From assembly GCA_903889565.1 (NCBI GenBank), contig CAISYC010000059.1:62001-126000 (forward strand): a DNA stretch of 64,000 bases. Direction: 5' to 3'. Of this stretch, positions 25,130 to 35,905 are shown one piece after another (position 1 is the first letter of the stretch; each line of letters begins with the position of its first letter). This DNA is from an uncultured beta proteobacterium (GTDB taxonomy: Bacteria > Pseudomonadota > Gammaproteobacteria > Burkholderiales > SG8-41). Below the pieces are notes generated by a model that was not told where the DNA came from, made no database searches, and saw nothing but the letters and a program-made list of their open reading frames with translations. The position numbers and the translations under genes are program-made.

Positions 25130-26988
25130 TGTACGAATTGCTCAATAACATTAATTCCCCCGCCGATCTGCGCCAGCTCGATCGTCGCGATCTGCCGCGG
25201 CTGGCGCAGGAACTGCGCGAGTTTCTGATCGATTCGGTCAGCAAAACCGGCGGCCACCTGTCGTCCAACCTCGGCACCGTCGAGCTGACGATTGCGCTGC
25301 ATTATGTGTTCGACACGCCGCACGACCGGCTGGTGTGGGACGTCGGCCACCAGACCTACGGCCACAAAGTGCTGACCGGGCGTCGCGAGGCGATGGAGCG
25401 TCTGCGCATGTGGGAGGGCATTTCCGGTTTTCCGAAGCGCGATGAGAGCGAATTCGACACCTTCGGCACCGCGCATTCTTCGACCTCGATCAGCGCCGCC
25501 TTCGGCATGGCGATCGCATCACGCCTGGCCGGCATCAAGCGCCACGCGGTGGCCATCATCGGCGACGGCGCGATGACTGCCGGCATGGCCTTCGAGGCGC
25601 TCAACAATGCCGGCGCCTCGGATGCCGATCTGCTGGTGATCCTCAACGACAACGACATGTCGATCTCGCCGCCGGTGGGCGCGCTGAACAAGCATCTGGT
25701 CAAGCTGATGTCGGGCCGTTTCTATGCCGCCGCGCGCGGCCTCGGCGAGCGCGTGCTGGGCGATCTCGCCAAGCGCGCCGAAGAGCACATGAAGGGCATG
25801 GTCACGCCGAGCACCATGTTCGAGGAATTCGGCTTCAACTATCTGGGGCCGATCGACGGTCACGATCTCGATGCGCTGGTGCCGACACTCAAAAACATCA
25901 GCGAACTGAAGGGCCCGCAGCTGTTGCATGTGGTAACGCGCAAGGGTCAGGGCTACAAGCTGGCGGAGGCCGATCCGGTGCTCTATCACGGCGTGTCGAA
26001 GTTCAAACCCGACGACGGCATTGTCGGCGGCGGCAAGAGCGGCAAGAGCAGCAAGCCGGCCTACACGCAGATTTTCGGCGACTGGCTGTGCGACATGGCC
26101 GAGAAGGATCAGCGTCTCGTCGGCATCACGCCGGCGATGCGCGAGGGCTCGGGGCTGGTGCGCTTCTCAGAACTTTATCCGGACCGCTATTTCGACGTCG
26201 GCATCGCCGAGCAGCATGCGCTGACGTTTGCGGCGGGGCTGGCCTGCGAAGGCAGCAAGCCGGTGGTGGCGATTTATTCGACCTTTCTGCAGCGCGCCTA
26301 CGATCAATTGATTCACGATGTCATGCTGCAGAATCTGCCGCTGGTGCTGGCGATCGATCGCGGCGGTCTGGTCGGCGCCGACGGCGCTACCCACAACGGC
26401 AGCTTCGATCTGTCGTATCTGCGCTGTCTGCCCAATATGACGGTGATGACGCCGTCGGATGAAAACGAATGCCGCCAGATGCTCTACACGGCGTATCAGA
26501 TGAATTCGCCGGCGGCGGTGCGTTATCCACGCGGTGCCGGGCCCGGCGTCGAGATTCAGCAGGAGATGACTGCGCTGCCGATCGGCAAGGGTGAAATCCG
26601 CCGCCAGGGCAAAAAAATTGCGCTGTTGTCAAAGAAGGTGGCGATTCTTGCTTTCGGCAGCATGGTCGCGGTTTCGCTCAAGGTCGCCGAGGAATTCGAC
26701 GCCACCGTCGCCAACATGCGTTTTGTGAAGCCGCTCGATGACGAACTGGTTGCGCATTTGGCGGCCGGTCACGATCTGCTGGTGACGATCGAGGAAAATG
26801 CGATTGAAGGCGGCGCCGGCAGCGCGGTGCTCGAATCGCTGCAGCGCCAGGGCATCAAGGCGTCAGTGCTGCTGCTCGGCTTGCCCGATCGTTTCATCGA
26901 TCACGGCGATCCGGCGCTGCAACTGGCGAACTGCGGACTCGATCACGTCGGCATCATGGCGTCGATCCGCGCCAAGCTCCACGAGTAG
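25129..26988 (+). CDS. dxs: 1-deoxy-D-xylulose-5-phosphate synthase
   Basis: 619-residue thiamine diphosphate enzyme that condenses pyruvate and glyceraldehyde 3-phosphate, the first step of the MEP isoprenoid pathway. It begins [17 protein letters not shown]. The ThDP-binding motif is [20 protein letters not shown] (about 143-162). The transketolase-like central region carries [15 protein letters not shown] (about 409-423), and the C-terminal domain is complete. The start overlaps the ispA stop by one base (TGATG), so the two MEP/prenyl genes are translationally coupled. Confidence 0.96.
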   Translation: MYELLNNINSPADLRQLDRRDLPRLAQELREFLIDSVSKTGGHLSSNLGTVELTIALHYVFDTPHDRLVWDVGHQTYGHKVLTGRREAMERLRMWEGISGFPKRDESEFDTFGTAHSSTSISAAFGMAIASRLAGIKRHAVAIIGDGAMTAGMAFEALNNAGASDADLLVILNDNDMSISPPVGALNKHLVKLMSGRFYAAARGLGERVLGDLAKRAEEHMKGMVTPSTMFEEFGFNYLGPIDGHDLDALVPTLKNISELKGPQLLHVVTRKGQGYKLAEADPVLYHGVSKFKPDDGIVGGGKSGKSSKPAYTQIFGDWLCDMAEKDQRLVGITPAMREGSGLVRFSELYPDRYFDVGIAEQHALTFAAGLACEGSKPVVAIYSTFLQRAYDQLIHDVMLQNLPLVLAIDRGGLVGADGATHNGSFDLSYLRCLPNMTVMTPSDENECRQMLYTAYQMNSPAAVRYPRGAGPGVEIQQEMTALPIGKGEIRRQGKKIALLSKKVAILAFGSMVAVSLKVAEEFDATVANMRFVKPLDDELVAHLAAGHDLLVTIEENAIEGGAGSAVLESLQRQGIKASVLLLGLPDRFIDHGDPALQLANCGLDHVGIMASIRAKLHE

Positions 26989-27036
26989 CGCCGGTAGTAT
27001 ACTGGCCGGCCTCAAATCCCCCCGCATGGTGGCTTT

Positions 27037-27678
27037 ATGACACGACGCGTCACGGGCAGCTCGTCGCATGCCGACGAGATGGATGGCTACGCCAAGATCG
27101 ACCAGTACAACCCGCGCACGGTGGAGAGCATTGCCACGCGCTTTCGCGGCATCCTCGACGATCTTGGTGAAGACAGCACGCGCGAGGGCCTGGTCAAGAC
27201 GCCGGAGCGGGTGGCCAAGGCGCTGCATTACCTGACGCATGGCTACGACCTCGATCCGGCGGCGATTCTGCGTTCGGCGATGTTCAAGGAAGAATACCGC
27301 CAGATGGTGATCGTAAAGGACATCGAGGTCTATTCGATGTGCGAACACCATGTGCTGCCGTTTTTCGGCAAGGCCCACGTCGCCTATATTCCGAACGGCC
27401 AGATCGTCGGCCTGTCGAAAATCCCGCGCGTGGTCGATGCCTTTGCGCGGCGCTTGCAGGTGCAGGAGCGCCTGACGGTCGAAATCCTCAACTGTATCGA
27501 AGACACGCTGAAGCCGCTGGGTGTCGCCGTCGTCATCGAGGCGCAGCACATGTGCATGATCATGCGCGGCATCCAGAAGCAGCATTCGACCGCCACCACC
27601 TCGGCCTTCACGGGCGGCTTCGAGCAGGAAAAAACCCGCGCCGAATTCATCCGCCTCATCACTCGCGGCAACGACTGA
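27037..27678 (+). CDS. folE: GTP cyclohydrolase I (FolE type)
   Basis: 213-residue enzyme converting GTP to dihydroneopterin triphosphate for tetrahydrofolate synthesis. The zinc ligands are visible: MCEHHVLPF (Cys and His near residue 105) and QHMCMIMRG (Cys near 175). [14 protein letters not shown] and TTSAFTGGF are standard FolE segments, so this is the classic type I form rather than FolE2. The first 20 residues are variable. The gene starts 48 bases after dxs; TATACT at 26998-27003 could be a -10 element but no good -35 is seen. The ribBA gene follows after four bases. Confidence 0.94.
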   Translation: MTRRVTGSSSHADEMDGYAKIDQYNPRTVESIATRFRGILDDLGEDSTREGLVKTPERVAKALHYLTHGYDLDPAAILRSAMFKEEYRQMVIVKDIEVYSMCEHHVLPFFGKAHVAYIPNGQIVGLSKIPRVVDAFARRLQVQERLTVEILNCIEDTLKPLGVAVVIEAQHMCMIMRGIQKQHSTATTSAFTGGFEQEKTRAEFIRLITRGND

Positions 27679-27682
27679 GCCC

Positions 27683-28912
27683 ATGCCGACCAGCGAATCC
27701 GTGATCGAGCAACTGCTGCCGGTGGTGCGCGGCGGCGGCATGCTGATCCTCATCGATGACGAGGACCGCGAGAACGAGGGCGACCTCTTTGTTGCCGCCG
27801 AACGCGCCAGCGCGGAGGCGATCAACTTCATGGCCACGCATGCGCGCGGCCTCGTTTCGCTGGCGCTGACCGAGGGGCGCATGCGCGAACTCGGCCTCGC
27901 GCTGATCGCCGACGAGCAGGGCAACCAGACCAAATTCGGCACCGCCTTCGCCACCCCGATCGATGCGCGCGAAGGCGTCGGTTCCGGCATGTCGGCGCAG
28001 GACCGTGCTCGCACCATTGCGGTGGCGATTGCCGACGGGACGCGGCCCGGCGATCTTATCCGGCCCGGCCGACTGCAGACTTTGCGCGCGGTCGATGGCG
28101 GCGTGCTGTCGCGCCGCGGTCACACTGAGGCGGCGGTCGATCTCGCGCGCATGGCCGGGCTGAAGCCGGCCGGCGTGATCTGCGAGATCATGAAAGACGA
28201 CGGCACGATGGCGCGCATGGCCGATCTCGAACAATTTGCAGCACAGCACAAGATACCGCTGCTGCGCATTGCCGATCTCATCGCCTATCGCAAGCACGAG
28301 CGCCAAATCCGGCGCAAATCGGAAACCGTGCTGCCGACGCGCGACAGCGGCAGCTGGCGCTTCATGGTCTACAGCGACGACCTCGAAACCACGCCGGTCG
28401 TTGCCATGGTCAAGGGCGAGATCGGCGCCGATGGTAACGACAATGAGCCGGTGCTGACGCGTCTGCATTCGCAGTGCCTGACCGGCGACGTGTTCGGTTC
28501 CGAGCGCTGCGATTGCGGCGAGCAGCTCGAAGCGGCGATGGCGAAAATCGAGGCCGAGGGCCGCGGCGTCATCGTCTACATGTTCGACGAGGGGCGCGGC
28601 ATCGGCCTGTTGAACAAGATCCGCGCCTATGCGCTGCAGGATCAGGGCAAGGACACCGTCGAAGCCAACCACGCGCTGGGCTTCGCCGCCGACATGCGCG
28701 ACTTCAAGACCGGCGCGCACATCCTGTTCGATCTCGGCGCGCGCAAGGTGCGCCTGATGACCAACAACCCGGACAAGGTCAAGGCGCTGGAGGATTACGG
28801 TCTTTCGGTGACTGAGCGTGTCGCCATCGACATCCCGCCGCGCGAGGCCAATCGCCGCTATCTGGATACCAAGCGCAGCAAGTTCGGGCATCTGCTGTCG
28901 CTGGCCGGCTAA
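27683..28912 (+). CDS. ribBA: Bifunctional DHBP synthase / GTP cyclohydrolase II
   Basis: 409-residue fusion enzyme of riboflavin synthesis. The N-terminal RibB part (about 1-200) has IDDEDRENEGDLFVAAE and RRGHTEAAVDL; it makes 3,4-dihydroxy-2-butanone 4-phosphate from ribulose 5-phosphate. The C-terminal RibA part (about 215-409) keeps the zinc cysteines in SQCLTGDVFGSERCDCG and the GTP-site stretch DEGRGIGLLNKIRAYALQ, so both activities look intact. It starts four bases after folE; the two GTP cyclohydrolases are thus co-transcribed. No FMN riboswitch is visible upstream. A small GTAAC/GTTAC stem (28939-28952) follows the stop. Confidence 0.94.
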   Translation: MPTSESVIEQLLPVVRGGGMLILIDDEDRENEGDLFVAAERASAEAINFMATHARGLVSLALTEGRMRELGLALIADEQGNQTKFGTAFATPIDAREGVGSGMSAQDRARTIAVAIADGTRPGDLIRPGRLQTLRAVDGGVLSRRGHTEAAVDLARMAGLKPAGVICEIMKDDGTMARMADLEQFAAQHKIPLLRIADLIAYRKHERQIRRKSETVLPTRDSGSWRFMVYSDDLETTPVVAMVKGEIGADGNDNEPVLTRLHSQCLTGDVFGSERCDCGEQLEAAMAKIEAEGRGVIVYMFDEGRGIGLLNKIRAYALQDQGKDTVEANHALGFAADMRDFKTGAHILFDLGARKVRLMTNNPDKVKALEDYGLSVTERVAIDIPPREANRRYLDTKRSKFGHLLSLAG

Positions 28913-28954
28913 GCGGCCGACTCGGGTTCCGCCAAGAAGTAACCGGAGTTACAT

Positions 28955-29641
28955 TCAAAAACGTTTCGTCAGCACCATCTTTTCCCCGTCGCGCTTCATG
29001 TCCATGCGGTTGAGGAAGCTGTTGCCGAGCAGGATGACCGGCAGGTTGTCGCCGACGAGAACCATCGCATCGACGTTGTTCAGCGTGATCGTGCCGACTT
29101 TCACTTCATCGAGCTTGATGCGATAGGCCGGTGTGACGCCATTGGCGGTCGATGATGCGCCCTTTTGTCCGTCGAGATAGCTGATGCCGAGCCGCTTGGC
29201 TTCGGCGCTGCTGAACGAAACATAGGATGCGCCCGTATCGACGAGAAACTGCACACCCACGCCGTTGATGGCGCCGGCGGTGACGAAATGTCCGCCCTGG
29301 CCCGCCACCAGCGTCACGCTCTGGGTGCCGGCGCTAGCCGCGGCGCCCCCGCTCAGGCGTTCGTTTTGTCCCAGCGTCAGCGTCTGCCGCTTGCCGCCGA
29401 ACTCGACCACCGCCGATTGGCCGCTGATGCTGATGAGCTTGATGCCTTCGGCCGTGGTTTCACCCGTCGAGATCCAGCGCGGCTTTCCGCCGTCGATGAC
29501 GACCAGTGCCTTGTTGCCGAGCATGCCGTTGATATTGATGTCGGCGGCACCGGCGAACGCGGGCAATAGCCAGCCCAGCGCCGCTATCGTATGATGAAGC
29601 GCCCTGCGTAGAGCCTGCTTCGAGATGAAATCGGTCGCCAT
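28955..29641 (-). CDS. Exported retropepsin-like aspartic protease
   Basis: 228-residue protein of the bacterial 'clan AA' aspartic protease family often found in Proteobacteria. A hydrophobic leader spans residues 15-33 (HHTIAALGWLLPAFAGA). The catalytic motif is FLVDTGASYVSFS (about 133-145), with the aspartate in DTGAS, and LVGDNLPVILLGNSFLNRM (about 198-216) matches the conserved GMSFL-like C-terminal segment. Only one DTG is present, so it must dimerise like retropepsin. Location is periplasmic or membrane-anchored. Its ATG lies 17 bases inside the divergent amidotransferase gene, so the two starts overlap head to head. Confidence 0.82.
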   Translation of the reverse strand: MATDFISKQALRRALHHTIAALGWLLPAFAGAADININGMLGNKALVVIDGGKPRWISTGETTAEGIKLISISGQSAVVEFGGKRQTLTLGQNERLSGGAAASAGTQSVTLVAGQGGHFVTAGAINGVGVQFLVDTGASYVSFSSAEAKRLGISYLDGQKGASSTANGVTPAYRIKLDEVKVGTITLNNVDAMVLVGDNLPVILLGNSFLNRMDMKRDGEKMVLTKRF

Positions 29642-30335
29642 ATTCCAGCATTTCAGAACTGAAGGTCCCGGTTATTTTGCCACGTTCCTCGAATGCCACG
29701 GCATTCCGTGGCGTCTCGTCCGCATCGATCAGGGCGAGGCAGTGCCGGCCTCGGCGCATGATTTCGGCGGCCTTGTGTTCATGGGCGGGCCGATGAGCGT
29801 CAACGACGATCTGGCATGGATTGCGCCGGTGCTGGCGCTGATCCGCGACGCCGTTGCCAGTGACGTGCCGGTGCTCGGTCATTGTCTTGGCGGCCAGTTG
29901 ATGTCAAAGGCGCTGGGCGGAACGGTTGGCGCGAATCCGGTGAAGGAAATCGGCTGGGGCGAGGTGACTGTCGCCCGGTCGGCGGAGGCGCAGCGCTGGT
30001 TTGGTCCCGCAGGCGCGGCCTTCCGCTCGTTTCACTGGCACGGTGAAACTTTCACCATTCCGCCGGGCGCACAGCTGTTGGCATCGAGCACGTGTTGCGT
30101 CAATCAGGCGTTTGCGATCGGGCCGCATCTCGGCATGCAGTGTCACATTGAAATGACGTCGGAGATGATCGCCAGCTGGTGCGAATCGGGTGCGCGAGAG
30201 ATCGAGCGTTCGAGCGACAGCCCCGGCGTGCAGCAACCGGCCGAGATAAAGACCGATCTCGATGCGCGGCTGGCGGGTTTGCACGCGGTTGCCGATAGCG
30301 TCTATGCGCAGTGGATTGAAAACCTGAAGCGTTAG
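29625..30335 (+). CDS. Class I glutamine amidotransferase-like protein
   Basis: 236-residue protein with a GATase1 fold. The nucleophile elbow is VLGHCLGGQLMS (cysteine near residue 87). The His-Glu pair is in QCHIEMTSEM (about 172-181), and FHWHGETF (about 131-138) matches the group related to GMP synthase amidotransferase domains and gamma-glutamyl-polyamine hydrolases. It has no partner synthase domain. Substrate unknown; candidates are glutamine or gamma-glutamyl compounds. The 5' end overlaps that of the divergent protease gene by 17 bases, so their promoters must lie inside each other's coding regions. Confidence 0.83.
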   Translation: MKSVAIFQHFRTEGPGYFATFLECHGIPWRLVRIDQGEAVPASAHDFGGLVFMGGPMSVNDDLAWIAPVLALIRDAVASDVPVLGHCLGGQLMSKALGGTVGANPVKEIGWGEVTVARSAEAQRWFGPAGAAFRSFHWHGETFTIPPGAQLLASSTCCVNQAFAIGPHLGMQCHIEMTSEMIASWCESGAREIERSSDSPGVQQPAEIKTDLDARLAGLHAVADSVYAQWIENLKR

Positions 30336-30345
30336 TCAAAGTTTC

Positions 30346-30477
30346 CGTCGCTCCCGCGAAAGCGGGAGCCCGGAACCCTGCGCGAGTTTTCGTGGCCGAA
30401 TTGCCGCGACCGAATGCCCCCATCCTGCCTTCCCCCACGCGCGGGGGAAAGTAATTTCCGCTTTCGCGGGAATGACG
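30346..30477. repeat. REP-like inverted repeat element
   Basis: Two 23-base arms (30346-30368 and 30455-30477) are inverted copies matching at 19 of 23 positions. Each contains TCCCGCGAAAGCGG. The left arm is itself a perfect hairpin with a GAAA loop (30350-30369). A third stem, TCCCCC/GGGGGA, lies at 30431-30448. Similar CGTCATTCCCGCGAAAGCGGGAAT repeats are scattered in many beta- and gammaproteobacterial genomes. It sits between convergent genes and may act as terminator or mRNA-end stabiliser. Confidence 0.65.
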
Positions 30478-30494
30478 CAATTAGCGTGCGGAGA

Positions 30495-30992
30495 TCAGTC
30501 GCGGAAATTCTTGAACTGCAGCGGCACCTCGGTCACCTGCCGCTTCATCAGCGTGATGACTTCCTGCAGGTTGTCTTTTTTGGCGCCCGACACGCGCACG
30601 GTGTCGCCCTGAATGCTGCCGGTGGCCTTGAGTTTGCTGTCCTTGATCATCTTGACGATTTTCTTGGCCAGCTCCTGCTCGATGCCGTTGCGCAGCTTGA
30701 GCGCCTGCTTGACGGTGTCGCCGGCGGCTTTTTCGACAGTGCCCGGATCGAGCGAGCGCACATCGACCGCACGCTTGGTCAGTTTGCCGGTCAGCACATC
30801 CTTGACCTGGCCGAGCTTGAAGTTGTCGTCGGCGAACACCATGAGGATGGTGTCGTCGCCCTGTTCCTGGATTTCGACGCGTGAATCCGAACCCTTGAAG
30901 TCGAAGCGGTTGGTGACTTCCTTGTTGCACTGCTCGACCGCGTTCTTGACTTCGACCTTGTTGACTTCCGAAACGATATCGAACGATGGCAT
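30495..30992 (-). CDS. yajQ: YajQ-family nucleotide-binding protein
   Basis: 165-residue protein with the conserved start [21 protein letters not shown] and two RNP-like/ferredoxin-like domains, ending [10 protein letters not shown] as usual. Members bind nucleotides including cyclic di-GMP, and in Xanthomonas the homologue acts with a LysR regulator; the general role is unsettled. It is the third gene after argG and ppnP on the minus strand (48 bases after ppnP) and ends against the REP-like repeat. Confidence 0.94.
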   Translation of the reverse strand: MPSFDIVSEVNKVEVKNAVEQCNKEVTNRFDFKGSDSRVEIQEQGDDTILMVFADDNFKLGQVKDVLTGKLTKRAVDVRSLDPGTVEKAAGDTVKQALKLRNGIEQELAKKIVKMIKDSKLKATGSIQGDTVRVSGAKKDNLQEVITLMKRQVTEVPLQFKNFRD

Positions 30993-31040
30993 GGCGATGT
31001 TCTCCGTTGGTTACCGTTTTTGACTGCGGTTTGCTGCGAT

Positions 31041-31349
31041 CTAGCCGAAGTGGCAGACGTAATCGAGCGGTTCGAGCGCTTCGATGTCGAAGGCGCTGTT
31101 GGCGCCGACCTTGAAACTTTCGCCGGCGCGGAAGACGCGCGGCTCTGCGCCGGCCAGCGTGACGCGGCAGCTGCCGGCGATGATTTCCATCAGTTCCGGT
31201 TCGCCGGTCTTGAAGGTGAGTTTGCCCGGAAAGATGACGCCGACCGATTTGCGGCTGCCGTCGGTAAAATTCACCGTGTGGCTGACGCACTTGCCGTCAA
31301 AATAAACGTTGGCTTTCTTGACGACGCTGACATTGTCGAATTTGGACAT
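31041..31349 (-). CDS. ppnP: Pyrimidine/purine nucleoside phosphorylase
   Basis: 102-residue single-domain cupin of the YaiE/PpnP (DUF1255) family. Recognisable are [21 protein letters not shown] at the start, [22 protein letters not shown] in the middle and the end [17 protein letters not shown]. Characterised members phosphorolyse diverse nucleosides to bases and ribose 1-phosphate. It lies four bases after argG, implying co-transcription, although no functional link to arginine is evident. Confidence 0.92.
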   Translation of the reverse strand: MSKFDNVSVVKKANVYFDGKCVSHTVNFTDGSRKSVGVIFPGKLTFKTGEPELMEIIAGSCRVTLAGAEPRVFRAGESFKVGANSAFDIEALEPLDYVCHFG

Positions 31350-31353
31350 GAGG

Positions 31354-32574
<1,221 letters not shown>

Positions 32575-32759
32575 GCGGGTTTCCGGGAGCGAAAAGGCGC
32601 AATTTTAAGCACAGCCCGCGGCGAGGGCCAGCATTATCCTCGCGCCGCCGCGGGTGAAACGATAAAATGGCGGCCAGGTCCGCAGACACGGCCGGCCACC
32701 GGTTGCGCGGGAGCGCGCGACGGCGGCAAGGGCGGTGCCGGAACCATCCGGGAGGAATC

Positions 32760-33737
32760 ATGTGTTTCATCAAAATGAGCCTGCTGCCGGCGCTGTTGCT
32801 GGCGTTGCCGGCGCACAGCGTTTGCGCGCAGACGGTGCAGGCGGATTACCCGACCAAGCCGATTCGCGTCGTCGTGCCCTATGCCGCCGGCGGGCCGATG
32901 GACTACATCGGCCGTTCGCTCGGTCGCAAGATGCAGAACATTACCACGCTGGTGATCGACAACCGGCCCGGCGCCGGCGGCGCGCTCGGCACCGATCTGG
33001 TGGCGAAGGCCCTGCCCGACGGCTACACCATACTGCATACGTCCTCGAGCCACGCCAGCCTGCCGGTGATCATGAAGGCGCTGCCGTACGATCCGATCCG
33101 GGATTTCACGCCGATCACGCTGATCGTCAACAGTGTCGGCTTTTTGCTGGTGGCGCATAACGGCATTGCGGCGAAGACGGTTCCGGAATTCATCGCGGCC
33201 GCCAGGGCGCAGCCGGGCAAGATCACCTACGGCTCGGGCGGCATCGGCAACGTCATGCATTTCGCCGCCGAACTGTTCAACGACAAGGCCGGCACGCAGC
33301 TTTTGCATGTGCCGTACAAGGGCGTCGGTCAGGCGATCGTCGATTTGATGGCGGGGCGGGTCGATACCTGCTTCGGCCCGGCGACCGCGCTGCTGCCGCA
33401 GATCAAGTCTGGACGTATCAAGGCGCTCGGCATCACTGCGGCGACGCGCTGGAGCGGCCTGCCCGAGGTGCCGACGATCGACGAGTCCGGCGTCAAGGGC
33501 TACATCTTCGTGCCGTGGTACGGCTTGTGGTTTCCGGCGCGCACGCCCGACGCCTACGTCAAGCGCATCCGCAATGAAGTTGCCATCGCGCTGAAGGATC
33601 CGGAGATCAGCAACGCGATGGGCGAGCAGGGCTTCGCGCCGGTGGGTTCGACGCCGGTGGAGTTCGCGAAGGTCATCGCCGATGAGATCCAGACCAACCG
33701 CCGGCTCGCCGCCAAAATCAATCTGCAACCGGAATAG
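32760..33737 (+). CDS. Bug-family periplasmic solute-binding protein
   Basis: 325-residue Bug protein. The signal peptide runs to about residue 24 (LPAHSVCAQ). The family core is YPTKPIRVVVPYAAGGPMDY followed by IDNRPGAGGALGTDLVAKALPDG. A strong GGGAGGA site precedes the ATG at 32760. The CoA-transferase gene begins 59 bases downstream and the CitE-type gene follows it, so this receptor probably feeds the acid they activate and cleave. It is the eighth Bug gene in the window and again has no permease beside it. Confidence 0.91.
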   Translation: MCFIKMSLLPALLLALPAHSVCAQTVQADYPTKPIRVVVPYAAGGPMDYIGRSLGRKMQNITTLVIDNRPGAGGALGTDLVAKALPDGYTILHTSSSHASLPVIMKALPYDPIRDFTPITLIVNSVGFLLVAHNGIAAKTVPEFIAAARAQPGKITYGSGGIGNVMHFAAELFNDKAGTQLLHVPYKGVGQAIVDLMAGRVDTCFGPATALLPQIKSGRIKALGITAATRWSGLPEVPTIDESGVKGYIFVPWYGLWFPARTPDAYVKRIRNEVAIALKDPEISNAMGEQGFAPVGSTPVEFAKVIADEIQTNRRLAAKINLQPE

Positions 33738-33796
33738 GCCGTCCCGCATCGTCGGAGGCGGTCGCCGCATTCAATCAATCACCGAACAGAAGATCA

Positions 33797-34996
33797 ATGT
33801 CACAACCACTTGAAGGCATCAGGGTTCTTGAACTCGGCAATTTCATCGCCGGACCGTTTTGCGGCATGCTGTTGGGCGACATGGGCGCCGACGTCATCAA
33901 GATCGAGCGCCCCGCGCGCGGCGACCAGACGCGCGCGATGCCGCCGCTGGTCAATGGCGAGAGTGCCAGCTTCGCTGCGCTCAACCGCAACAAACGCAGC
34001 CTCGTGCTCGATCTCAAGCAGCAGGCGGCACGCGACGTCGTGCTTGAACTTGTCAAAACCAGCGATGTCTTTCTCGAAAATAACCGCCCCGGTGCGCTCG
34101 AGGGCATCGGCCTCGGGCCCGAACAGGTGCGCGCGGTCAATCCGAACATCGTCTACACCTCGGCCTCGGGTTTCGGTCAGAGCGGCCCCTATCGCCGCCG
34201 CGCCGGCGTCAATCTGATCGTCGAAGCGTTTTCCGGCGCATTGTCGGTGACGGGCTTGCCGACCGACATGCCGATGCGCACCGGCATACAGGCGGCGGAT
34301 ATTTTCGGCGCGATGTTCTCGACTTATGCCACGCTGTGCGGCCTGATCGGCAAATTGCAGGGCAAGGGCGGACGCACGGCCGACGTCTCGCTGGTCGAAG
34401 CGTCGATTTCAGCGGCGGCGTGGGAAACCGCGTTTTATCTCGCCACCGGCGAAGTGCCGGTGCGCTGCGGTCATCAGCACCGGTTGAACACGCCGTATCA
34501 ATTGTTTGAAACCTGCGATGGCCACTACCTCGCGATCGGCACGCCCAACGACGAATTGTTCCGCCGCTTCATGACCGCGGTCGATCTCACGGCAGCGATT
34601 GCCGATCCGCGCTTTGCGACTTATGTGCTGCGCAAGCAGAACGAAGCTGCGTTGCTTGAAATCGTCACGCCGGCGGTCAGGAAAAAGGGCGCGGCCGACC
34701 TTGAAGCCCTGCTGATGGAGGCGGGCGTGCCCTGTTCGCGCGTCAACAACATGCAGGAAGTGTTCGACAATCCGCATATCGTGGCGCGGAAGGTGCTCGA
34801 AGAAGTCGAGCATCCGAAAATGGGCAAGACCCGCAACGTGCGCAATCCGGTGCTGTTCGACGAGGGCAGCCCGTCGATCCGCCGGCCGGCGCCATTGCTG
34901 GCTCAGCACTCGGCGGAAATCCTGCGCGAGCTCGGCTATGACGAAGCGCGTATTGCCGCGATGGCTGACGCCGGTGCGGTCATGCTGGCGAAATAA
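33797..34996 (+). CDS. CaiB/BaiF family (type III) CoA-transferase
   Basis: 399-residue class III CoA-transferase. It begins MSQPLEGIRVLELGNFIAGPF; DMGADVIKIERPARGDQTR (about 29-47) and LNRNKRSLVLDLK (about 62-74) are family landmarks. The expected catalytic aspartate is in IQAADIFGAMFSTYA (about 167-180). The enzyme moves CoA from a donor such as succinyl-CoA to a carboxylic acid. The CitE-type lyase gene begins 21 bases after its stop, suggesting the CoA thioester made here is cleaved next, for example citramalyl- or malyl-CoA. Substrate not determinable from sequence. Confidence 0.9.
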   Translation: MSQPLEGIRVLELGNFIAGPFCGMLLGDMGADVIKIERPARGDQTRAMPPLVNGESASFAALNRNKRSLVLDLKQQAARDVVLELVKTSDVFLENNRPGALEGIGLGPEQVRAVNPNIVYTSASGFGQSGPYRRRAGVNLIVEAFSGALSVTGLPTDMPMRTGIQAADIFGAMFSTYATLCGLIGKLQGKGGRTADVSLVEASISAAAWETAFYLATGEVPVRCGHQHRLNTPYQLFETCDGHYLAIGTPNDELFRRFMTAVDLTAAIADPRFATYVLRKQNEAALLEIVTPAVRKKGAADLEALLMEAGVPCSRVNNMQEVFDNPHIVARKVLEEVEHPKMGKTRNVRNPVLFDEGSPSIRRPAPLLAQHSAEILRELGYDEARIAAMADAGAVMLAK

Positions 34997-35017
34997 TAAT
35001 TAAACGGAGAATCAATC

Positions 35018-35905
35018 ATGCGTTTGTGGCGCACACTTTTATTCGTACCGGCCAATCAGCGAAGAATGCTCGACAAAATCGTCTCGCTGCCGGCCGACGG
35101 CTTCATATTCGACCTCGAAGACACGGTGCCGCCGGCGGAGAAGGCGAATGCGCGCGCGATGTCGAAAGAGACCATCGCCAAAACTCCGGGCAACAAGAGC
35201 TGGGTGCGCGTCAACGCGGTACCGAGCGGATTTCTGCACGAAGACCTCGAGGCTTTCGTCGGCGCGCAGGGATTGGCGGGTTTTGTCGTGCCCAAGCAGG
35301 ACAGCGTCGGCGACGTTGCCGCGGTCGATCGCATGATCGGCAGCATCGAAACGCGCAAGGGGCTTGCTCTCGGCAGCACAAGTATTATTGTCATGATCGA
35401 GAGCGCTGCCGGCGTACTGTCGGCACGTGAAATCATCGGCGGCGCGGCGCGCATCGAATCGGCGGTCTATGCCGGCGGCGAGGACGGCGACATGAACGTG
35501 TCGCTCGGCGCGACGTGGTCGAGCGAAGGCCCGGAAATGATGTTCGTGCGGCAGATGACCTTTGTCGCCGCGCGCGCCAACAACATTCAATATCCGCTCG
35601 ATGGCGTGTTTTCAAACGTGCGCGATCCGGAAGCATTCCGGCGCGACACGCTGCTGTCGAAGCGTCTTGGTTTCCGCGGCCGCACCGTGATACATCCGAC
35701 GCAGATCGACATCGCCAATGAAATTTATTCGCCGACTGCCGCCGAGATCGATTACGCGGGTCGCGTGATCGCCGCCTACAACGAGGCGCTGGCGCGCGGC
35801 GTAGGCAGCACCACTGTCGATGGCAAGCTGGTGGATGTGGCAATGGCGAAAACGGCGCAGAACACACTCGATCTTGTCGCCAAGATCAAGGCGCAGGGCG
35901 CCTAG
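35018..35905 (+). CDS. HpcH/HpaI/CitE family aldolase/lyase (CoA-ester lyase type)
   Basis: 295-residue TIM-barrel protein close to citrate lyase beta/malyl-CoA lyase enzymes. It shows LFVPANQRRMLDKI at the start and FIFDLEDTVPPAEK (about 29-42) with the acidic metal region. IVMIESAAGVLSARE (about 127-141) follows, then GGEDGDMNVSLGA, where CitE has its metal-binding aspartate, and GFRGRTVIHPTQI near residue 218. It would split a 3-hydroxyacyl-CoA such as citramalyl-CoA into acetyl-CoA and an oxoacid. AACGGAG lies before the ATG. Its stop overlaps the convergent chorismate mutase gene by four bases. Confidence 0.87.
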   Translation: MRLWRTLLFVPANQRRMLDKIVSLPADGFIFDLEDTVPPAEKANARAMSKETIAKTPGNKSWVRVNAVPSGFLHEDLEAFVGAQGLAGFVVPKQDSVGDVAAVDRMIGSIETRKGLALGSTSIIVMIESAAGVLSAREIIGGAARIESAVYAGGEDGDMNVSLGATWSSEGPEMMFVRQMTFVAARANNIQYPLDGVFSNVRDPEAFRRDTLLSKRLGFRGRTVIHPTQIDIANEIYSPTAAEIDYAGRVIAAYNEALARGVGSTTVDGKLVDVAMAKTAQNTLDLVAKIKAQGA

